Part shown: positions 58,211 to 64,000 of the stretch, piece by piece
How the letters are laid out: each line of letters opens with the position of its first letter
How positions within the stretch are numbered: the stretch's first letter is position 1
DNA from: Pirellulales bacterium
GTDB taxonomy: Bacteria > Planctomycetota > Planctomycetia > Pirellulales > Lacipirellulaceae
Assembly: GCA_022448265.1 (NCBI GenBank)
Contig: JAKVCC010000014.1
Coordinates: 1 to 64,000 of the forward strand
Reading direction: 5' to 3'
DNA: 64,000 nucleotides
Notes under the pieces: generated by a model
Told to the model about the DNA's origin: nothing
The model's input: the letters and a program-made list of their open reading frames with translations, nothing else
The model's database searches: none
Position numbers and translations under genes: made by a program

Positions 58211-59437
58211 CTATTTCTTTTTTTCATTTGGATTTTTTTTTGGTAGCTGAGTAGTGCTGGCAGTTGAAGCGTCTGCCGTCGCAAAAACGACTGGCCTGCC
58301 GGTGGTATCCGATTCTTTGCCCAGTAGGGTGAGTTCCTTGTTGAGCATGTTGAGCAAGGCCTGAAGAAAGGCCACCAGCATGGGACCGACGAGGATACCG
58401 ATAGGCCCTAATGCCTGTATTCCTCCGATCACGCTGAGCAGTGCCAGCAGGGGGTGCAGGTTCGCCTGCCCGTGGAGGACTAACGGTTTGATGAGATTGT
58501 CAATCATGGAGACCACCATCGCGCAGTACACTGCCAGGACGATTGCTGCAGTGGTATCACCCACGTAAAAATAGAGGAATAGGCAAACGGGACTCCATAC
58601 GGCGGCTGCCCCCACAAACGGTACCATTGCCAGAAAACAGGTTGCTACTGTCAGGAAAAATACGTTTTCGACTCCGGCGAAAAAGTAACCGATTCCCGCC
58701 AACATGCCCTGCACGATTGCCGATAGCAAAACGGCTACTACCACGGAGCGGCTAACATCAGAAAACTTGTCCAGTAACTCCTGCTCATAGGCGTCGTCAA
58801 GTGGCGACAATCGCATCAGACCGGCAATCATATTGGGGCCGTCGGCGAAGAAATAGTACAGGGTAAGCACCATAATTGCCAATCCGACGAGCGTGCCCAC
58901 GAGCGCCCGCATGCCGCCCAGCGCGAGCGGAGCCGCAGCCCTTTTTAAGGTTTCGTTTACGGACTTGTGGATATGTTCTACATTTGCCTCGCCCAGCTCA
59001 TCCAAACGAAATTTTTGTAGCAGCGCATTGAGGTGGGGAATCATCCGGTCGATAACAACATGCATCGAACTGATATCGACGACGTGTGCTGCAGATTCTG
59101 CTGTGTCAAGCTGGTCGGTGTCTTGGGCGGTTTCGGTGCTGTCGGTGTCTTGACTGAAGGTTGAATAGAGTTGGGCCCCCTCGGCCACCGCCCGGATGAA
59201 CATTCCGCCAATAGGCAGCAACACGATCAGGACGATTAATAATGTCGTCACCGCCGCCGATAATTTGATTCGATGGCGGCATTTTTTCATTACCCATAGA
59301 TGCAAGGGCTTAAAAATTACTACGAGCACCCCGGCGAGAAAGAGGGGGACGATAAACTGCACTATGACCTGAAAGAACATCGACCCAATCAGGATGATGA
59401 CTGCCAACAGCACGATAAACGAGACGACGCGGGGCAC
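58211..59437 (-). CDS. AI-2E (PerM/UPF0118) family membrane transporter
   Basis: The 408-residue protein has about eight membrane helices, with FIVLLAVIILIGSMFFQVIV first and a run of hydrophobic segments in the last 200 residues (VGTLVGLAIMVLTLYYFF, YFFAGVENVFFLTVATCFLA and others). The soluble middle and GPIGILVGPMLVAFLQALL are typical of the family, which includes exporters of autoinducer-2 and other small molecules. The GTG at 59437 is chosen because AAGGA lies 7 bases upstream. A GTG 66 bases further lacks this site. Confidence 0.85.
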   Translation of the reverse strand: MPRVVSFIVLLAVIILIGSMFFQVIVQFIVPLFLAGVLVVIFKPLHLWVMKKCRHRIKLSAAVTTLLIVLIVLLPIGGMFIRAVAEGAQLYSTFSQDTDSTETAQDTDQLDTAESAAHVVDISSMHVVIDRMIPHLNALLQKFRLDELGEANVEHIHKSVNETLKRAAAPLALGGMRALVGTLVGLAIMVLTLYYFFADGPNMIAGLMRLSPLDDAYEQELLDKFSDVSRSVVVAVLLSAIVQGMLAGIGYFFAGVENVFFLTVATCFLAMVPFVGAAAVWSPVCLFLYFYVGDTTAAIVLAVYCAMVVSMIDNLIKPLVLHGQANLHPLLALLSVIGGIQALGPIGILVGPMLVAFLQALLNMLNKELTLLGKESDTTGRPVVFATADASTASTTQLPKKNPNEKKK

Positions 59438-59623
59438 GGGCAATTCCTTGAGGCGAAACCAGGAAATCGGGTGAGACCGGAGGCAATAATCCAGATTTAA
59501 CACTTCTGGCGATAAATAAAACCGCCGTCTCCCCCAACACTGACAGCATTTTGGTTATCTTTGGACGTCTGCTATCCTGGATGATAGCGATTGTCCATGT
59601 GTTCGTCCTAGAGGAATCGTATT

Positions 59624-60658
59624 TTGCTCAGCATTGTTATTCCTGCGTTCAACGAGGTCGAAAGCCTCGCTCAGCTCCATCGCGAGTTATGCGAGGTGGC
59701 CACTAAGAACGACTATGAGATGCAAATCATTTTTGTCGATGATGGGTCGACCGATGGCAGTTGGCAAGCGATTGAAGAGCTATCTGCGCGGGACGCGCGG
59801 GTTCTCGGTATTCGATTTCGCCGCAATTTTGGAAAGGCTGCCGCCTTAAGCGCCGGCTTCAATGCCGCCGAAGGCGAGGTCATTTTTACGATGGATGCCG
59901 ATTTGCAGGACGACCCGGCGGAGATACCGCTTTTATTGGCAAAGCTCAAACATGGATTCGACGTGGTGAGCGGGTGGAAGCAGCAGCGGTTGGACCCATG
60001 GCACAAAATTTGGCCTTCTCGGGTGTTCAACGTGCTGGTCGGTAAGCTCACCGGCGTGAAACTGCATGATCACAACTGCGGACTCAAGTGTTACCGCCGC
60101 AGTGTCATTCACGAAGTTCGCCTGTACGGCGAGTTGCACCGCTTTGTGCCCGTGCTGGCCGCCGCACGTGGATATCGGGTCGGTGAGGCGGTGGTCGAAC
60201 ACAGAGCCCGCGAGCACGGGTATTCAAAATACGGTTGGTCGCGGATCCCCAAGGGCTTGCTTGATCTGTTCACCGTCCAGTTTATTACCCGCTTTGGCCA
60301 GCGTCCTCAGCACTGGCTTGGTATGGTGGGCATGATCTCGTTGGCGGTGGGATTTTTGGGCATGAGCTATTTGGCAATTCTCTGGTGTGTTTCGAGATTG
60401 CCTGGCCACACGGCGGTACACTTGCATCAAACGGCAGCCCTGTACTATTCGCTGGTGGCGCTCTTGATGGGCGCGCAACTGTTGGCCATCGGCTTTGTGG
60501 CGGAGATGATTGCGTCGCTGGTGTCGCGAGATTCAGATTTCTATTCGGTTGCAGAGCATACTTCGCCGCCGAAGGCATCCATCCGGACCCAGCCTGAACC
60601 GGAGCCGTCCAAACCGGTGCCCTCGGAATCGGAGCGGCCCAAATTGGAAGGGCCGTAA
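59624..60658 (+). CDS. Family 2 glycosyltransferase (polyprenyl-phosphate type)
   Basis: The 344-residue protein has a GT-A domain: IVIPAFNEVESL, FVDDGSTDGSW, the DxD metal site in MDADLQDDP, and HRFVPVLAAARG. REHGYSKYGWSRIPKG follows, and two C-terminal membrane helices (MVGMISLAVGFLGMSYLAIL and another) come after it. This is the DPM1/GtrB-like arrangement that makes a polyprenyl-phosphate sugar donor. Starts at TTG 59624 with GAGGAA upstream. A membrane protein gene of the kind that could use such a donor follows after 24 bases. Confidence 0.88.
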   Translation: MLSIVIPAFNEVESLAQLHRELCEVATKNDYEMQIIFVDDGSTDGSWQAIEELSARDARVLGIRFRRNFGKAAALSAGFNAAEGEVIFTMDADLQDDPAEIPLLLAKLKHGFDVVSGWKQQRLDPWHKIWPSRVFNVLVGKLTGVKLHDHNCGLKCYRRSVIHEVRLYGELHRFVPVLAAARGYRVGEAVVEHRAREHGYSKYGWSRIPKGLLDLFTVQFITRFGQRPQHWLGMVGMISLAVGFLGMSYLAILWCVSRLPGHTAVHLHQTAALYYSLVALLMGAQLLAIGFVAEMIASLVSRDSDFYSVAEHTSPPKASIRTQPEPEPSKPVPSESERPKLEGP

Positions 60659-60682
60659 ACGCCCAGCCAGAGAAAGAGCCTT

Positions 60683-62257
60683 GTGAGCACTTTCGCGAGT
60701 ACTTCCGCGAGCATTTCCTCGCGCGACCCTCAGGGTCGTGAATCGGCGCAATTGCGCTGGGGCATCTACGGATTGCTCATTGCGCTGGCGGTGGGCAGCA
60801 TGGCCGGGCGGCTATTTGCGGTCAACTCGGTGAACCGCGCGGCCTTGGAGTCGCATCTGGTCAGGCAGGATGTGGCCAAGGCAGAAAAACGGCTCCAGGA
60901 TCAGGGCCTTACCGATGCGGAGTTGCACCAGGAGCTGGCGGTAGCCCGCCAGCGCATCGAGGAGGCCCGACGGTTGCAACGACCCTTCCTAAGCGCCAAC
61001 GATCGCAGTCGCTGGCTTGCCATTCGCGCCCTTGTAGAGCTGAAAACCTACGAGATCGACGATGTGCTGGATCGCCATGTGTGGAACACGATCGATATGG
61101 TGCAACATACGGGCCGCGACGGCGAGCTGCACCTCTACTCCAGCAAGCCGCCCTTGCTGACTACCCTGTTAGCCGGTGAGTATTGGCTGATTCGTGAGGC
61201 AACAGGCATGACATTGGGCACCCATCCCTACATCGTTGGCCGGATGATGTTGGTGACAATTAATATTTTTCCAATGACGCTAATGTTTATACTTTTAGCG
61301 AAATTGGCGGATCGATTGGGGACGACCGATTGGGGACGCCTGTTTATGGTGGCCAGCGCCACGTTCGGTACTTTGCTCACACCGTTTGCGGTCGTACTCA
61401 ACAATCACATCGTAGGTGCGGTGAGCGGATGCGTAGCCCTCTACGCATTCGTGCGAATCTGGTGCGATAATGAAATGCGCATGCGTTACTACGTGCTGGC
61501 CGGTTTAGCAGGCGCCTTTACCGCAGCCAACGAACTGCCGGCCCTTGCTCTGCTGGCCGCAATGGCGTTGGCACTGGCCACCCGCGATCGGCGGGCCTGG
61601 ATACTCGGGTTCTTTCCTGCGGCTCTATTGGTCGTGGCTGCGTTTTTCGTCACGAACTATGCTGCCCACAATTGTTTTACGCCTCCCTATATGCACAAAG
61701 TGACGGGCAACGGGGGGACCGATGACCCGGCAGAGAACTGGTACGACTTTACGTATACTCTCGACGGGGTGGAACAAGAGAGCTACTGGCGAAATCCCCA
61801 GGGCATCGATCGAGGGGAGCCCTCTCAGGCGGTCTACGCCCTCCACGTATTGGTGGGCCACCACGGAATTTTCTCGTTGACGCCCATTTGGCTGCTCAGC
61901 TTGTGGGGTCTAGCTCGCTGGTGTGGGGACGAGCAACGGGCCGTGCGCTGGCTTGCGCTGGGCATTGCGTTACTTACGGCCATTTGTTTGGCGTTTTATA
62001 TCGGTTTGCAGCCACAGGAAAACCGCAATTATGGGGGGATGTCCTGTGGCATTCGCTGGATGTTTTGGTTCGTGCCGTTTTGGCTGGTCGCGCTACTGCC
62101 GGCAGTCGACCGTTGCGCAGAATCGCGCGCTGGGCGGGTGGTGGCACTCGGATTGCTGGCGTTTTCTGCGTTGTCGGCCAGTTTTCCGACGTGGAATCCC
62201 TGGACGCAGCCTTGGATCTATCGCTGTATGGAGTTGTGCGGCTGGCAAGGACTTTGA
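60683..62257 (+). CDS. Polytopic membrane protein, PMT-like glycosyltransferase candidate
   Basis: The 524-residue protein has one N-terminal helix, a helical soluble stretch with Ala/Arg-rich coiled coil (residues 45-120), and about ten hydrophobic segments after residue 180. The loop DGELHLYSSKPPLLTTLLAG resembles the acidic first loop of PMT/ArnT-type enzymes, and a second large loop has NWYDFTYTLDGVEQESYW. It starts with GTG at 60683 and is paired with the GT2 gene, whose product could make its lipid-linked donor. Function is inferred from the pairing. Confidence 0.65.
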   Translation: MSTFASTSASISSRDPQGRESAQLRWGIYGLLIALAVGSMAGRLFAVNSVNRAALESHLVRQDVAKAEKRLQDQGLTDAELHQELAVARQRIEEARRLQRPFLSANDRSRWLAIRALVELKTYEIDDVLDRHVWNTIDMVQHTGRDGELHLYSSKPPLLTTLLAGEYWLIREATGMTLGTHPYIVGRMMLVTINIFPMTLMFILLAKLADRLGTTDWGRLFMVASATFGTLLTPFAVVLNNHIVGAVSGCVALYAFVRIWCDNEMRMRYYVLAGLAGAFTAANELPALALLAAMALALATRDRRAWILGFFPAALLVVAAFFVTNYAAHNCFTPPYMHKVTGNGGTDDPAENWYDFTYTLDGVEQESYWRNPQGIDRGEPSQAVYALHVLVGHHGIFSLTPIWLLSLWGLARWCGDEQRAVRWLALGIALLTAICLAFYIGLQPQENRNYGGMSCGIRWMFWFVPFWLVALLPAVDRCAESRAGRVVALGLLAFSALSASFPTWNPWTQPWIYRCMELCGWQGL

Positions 62258-62421
62258 AGATTGCAGCGTGAGAAAAACGTTATAAGGTTGGGATCTACGT
62301 TCTAAATAGTTGTTTTCCGACTTTGATTTTACGGAACAGCAGAACGGGCAGGATGGGCCTGGGGGCTCAGGGGAGCAGAGGCCGCGGCGGTTCAAAATGG
62401 GTGGTTGGCCGGTGCGTCGCG

Positions 62422-62580
62422 TCAGAGCGCAAACGCGATGTCGCCCGCTTCGATGGAGCCCATTGCTTGCCAGACTTTGATGTCGATCGATTCGGGGACG
62501 AAACGGACCGAGCCATCGCCCATAGTGGCTTGCACGCCGCCGGCGCTGTGCCGGGAACATGAACTGCTGGGCCGCGCAAA
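62422..62580 (-). pseudogene. DUF1559 C-terminal remnant
   Basis: The minus strand reads CSRHSAGGVQATMGDGSVRF and continues as VPESIDIKVWQAMGS before a TGA. The H-x9-DG motif and the S-V-R-F, VWQAMGS text are the C-terminus of DUF1559 proteins. The rest of the gene is missing. It starts 21 bases downstream of the RluA-family gene on the same strand. Confidence 0.85.
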
Positions 62581-62600
62581 ACTTCGCCTCGTGCGACGGT

Positions 62601-63293
62601 TTAGGGTAACTGCAACTCCTGCCAACTGGCAGGAGTTGGCGCCACGATGTCGACCGGTTCGCCTGTCATGGGATGGTTGAAACCCAATTGGCGCGCATGG
62701 AGCGCGATGCTGCGGAGGCGATGGTCTTCGCACGGTTTGCCGAAGGATAGGGTGCTGCCGTACTGGGCGTCGCCCAATACCGGATGTCCTCGCGAAGCGG
62801 CCTGCACGCGTATCTGGTGTGTGCGTCCCGTCTCGAGTTTGATTTCGAGCCAGCACCCTTGCGCACGTCGCCCCAAGACGCGGTAATGCAAAACAGCGTG
62901 TTTGGCGGCAGGATGCAGGGCATCGACAACCTCAGCCTGGGCCATGCCATGCCGTTTGTGGAGGTAATCGGTCCAAGTGCCTTCGTCGGAGGCGACCTGA
63001 CCTTCGACAAATGCCCAATAGGTTTTGCTGACGGTTCGGTCGGCAAATTGCGCGCAAAGCTTGCGCGCCGCGCGGGCGTGACGGGCAAAGGCAAGCGCAC
63101 CGGTAACAGGTCGGTCGATTCGGTGCGCCACTCCCAGGTAGAGGTTGTCGCCCGGTTGCTTGCCTTCGCGCTGGCGATAGTAGTCCTTCACTTGCACTTC
63201 TAAGCTATCGATACCCCGCGGCGCCTGCGTCAGCAATCCGGCCGGTTTGTTGACGATTAGGCAGGGGCCTTGTTCGTAGAGAATTTCAACCAT
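62601..63293 (-). CDS. RluA-family pseudouridine synthase without S4 domain
   Basis: The 230-residue product is a bare catalytic domain: LIVNKPAGLLTQAP, the catalytic HRIDRPVTGALAFARH, KTYWAFVEG, and GRTHQIRVQAASRGHPVLGD. It modifies uridines in rRNA or tRNA, with the site unknown. Its start overlaps the stop of the SDR gene by eight bases, so the two are coupled. Confidence 0.88.
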   Translation of the reverse strand: MVEILYEQGPCLIVNKPAGLLTQAPRGIDSLEVQVKDYYRQREGKQPGDNLYLGVAHRIDRPVTGALAFARHARAARKLCAQFADRTVSKTYWAFVEGQVASDEGTWTDYLHKRHGMAQAEVVDALHPAAKHAVLHYRVLGRRAQGCWLEIKLETGRTHQIRVQAASRGHPVLGDAQYGSTLSFGKPCEDHRLRSIALHARQLGFNHPMTGEPVDIVAPTPASWQELQLP

Positions 63294-64000
63294 AACGCCT
63301 CATTAGTCTGTTCACAAATCCTGGACAGTAACGGTTGACTAATACTAGCGCTCGTCCTCGCCAATTGGGATAGATCTGTTGTTTGCGGCGCTCCAGCGCC
63401 CGCACGACTTGTCGCGCAACTTGTTCGGGCGAAATGCCGCGCTGCTCGTTCCACGGCGTGGAGCCGGTTTGGGCTACGAGGGAATCGAATAGCCCGGTCT
63501 CAGTTGTGCCAGGGCTGACCTGTAGCATGTCGATCCCGGCGTTCCACAATTCAGGGCGCACTGCCTCGCTCCAACCGCGCAGGGCAAACTTGCTTCCGCA
63601 GTATTCGTTATTGTGAGGCACGCCCCGATGGCCGAGAATCGAGCCAATATTTACCACCACGCTGTCGCTGCTGGCGACCAGCAGGGGAAGGGCCAAACGG
63701 GTCAGTTCCACCGCAGAAAAAAAATTTGTCTCCATGACGGTGCGGAGTGTCTCGGCGCTGCCGTCTGCAAACCGGCCGTGGGCGCTAACTCCTGCGCAGT
63801 TTACCAACAAATCGAGCCCTTCCCACATAGAGTGGGCCTTGCCGACCGCTCGTTCCCGTAGCCCGGCATCGGTCACGTCGCCAATGAGGCAACCTGCGCT
63901 GGCAGCGCCCATAGCTGGTAGCGCATCGACCAACTCAGTCAGAGCTTGCGCGCGGCGGGCAATTAACAGCAAATGCGATTGGCGCCGGGCCAACTCGATT
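63286..64000 (-). CDS. Short-chain dehydrogenase (5' end cut by the window)
   Basis: The visible part starts inside the Rossmann fold. The frame is open through the window edge as IELARRQSHLLLIARR, so the TGxxxGIG loop is outside. It has LLVNCAGVSAHGRF, VVNIGSILG (catalytic Ser) and YCGSKFALRGW (Tyr/Lys pair), ending in a basic tail. The SDR uses an unknown substrate and is coupled to the pseudouridine synthase downstream. Confidence 0.85.
   Translation of the reverse strand, partial: IELARRQSHLLLIARRAQALTELVDALPAMGAASAGCLIGDVTDAGLRERAVGKAHSMWEGLDLLVNCAGVSAHGRFADGSAETLRTVMETNFFSAVELTRLALPLLVASSDSVVVNIGSILGHRGVPHNNEYCGSKFALRGWSEAVRPELWNAGIDMLQVSPGTTETGLFDSLVAQTGSTPWNEQRGISPEQVARQVVRALERRKQQIYPNWRGRALVLVNRYCPGFVNRLMRRYG

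Overview
The window looks like a chromosomal segment from a planctomycete, most likely of the Pirellulales. Two intact DUF1559 prepilin-like genes and one decayed one carry the N-terminal signature typical of that phylum. A DUF1501 remnant, several small planctomycete-type hypothetical proteins and a 16S rRNA gene standing alone, with no 23S in the window, agree with this. The phylum call comes from recognising protein families and 16S text by eye, not from a search.

Layout. 0.3-5 kb: tRNA-Leu(UAA), then leuA on the minus strand behind a complete-looking attenuation leader (promoter, 14-bp tandem repeat, 23-codon leucine-rich leader peptide, intrinsic terminator); a decayed zinc-ribbon gene; a two-gene operon with a LolA-like lipoprotein. 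5-16 kb: mostly single housekeeping genes (thermonuclease-like, HNH, 7Fe ferredoxin, ECF sigma, GNAT, a coiled-coil membrane protein, leuB, an SDR-miaE pair, pyrC, a 49-aa basic protein) plus a corA pseudogene. 16.7-23 kb: a large MscS channel, then a 16S transcription unit on the minus strand with a TTGACA-N16-TAGAAT promoter, a boxA-like site, arms that could form a processing stem, and a terminator. 22.7-36 kb: aroH, tRNA-Leu(CAG), a rhodanese, then DUF1559 / addB / DUF1501 remnant / DUF1559 / addA. The two DUF1559 genes are paralogues, and each reads away from an add gene from a matching promoter placed at the 5' end of addB or addA. Then come cca, a membrane protein and a 57-aa coiled-coil protein.

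36-51 kb: trkA-trkH potassium uptake; an ABC ATPase, ABC-2 permease and membrane-anchored helical protein module; comM; a UvrD/PcrA helicase; a TPR-like protein translationally coupled to rluD. 51-58 kb: a probable minus-strand operon of an acidic 102-aa protein, ileS, purN, a class II aldolase and bshB1 (bacillithiol deacetylase). 58-64 kb: a hypothetical gene, an AI-2E family transporter, a GT2 glycosyltransferase followed by a PMT-like membrane protein, a DUF1559 tail fragment, an RluA-family pseudouridine synthase, and an SDR cut by the window end.

Working together: leuA, leuB and two tRNA-Leu genes share the leucine theme but are not one operon. addA and addB should form the AddAB recombination nuclease, although a DUF1559 cassette separates them. 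No CRISPR array, transposase, integrase or phage module was seen. The most interesting items are the leuA attenuator, the duplicated DUF1559 promoter-gene cassette beside addB and addA, the autonomous 16S unit, and several decayed genes in intergenic DNA.
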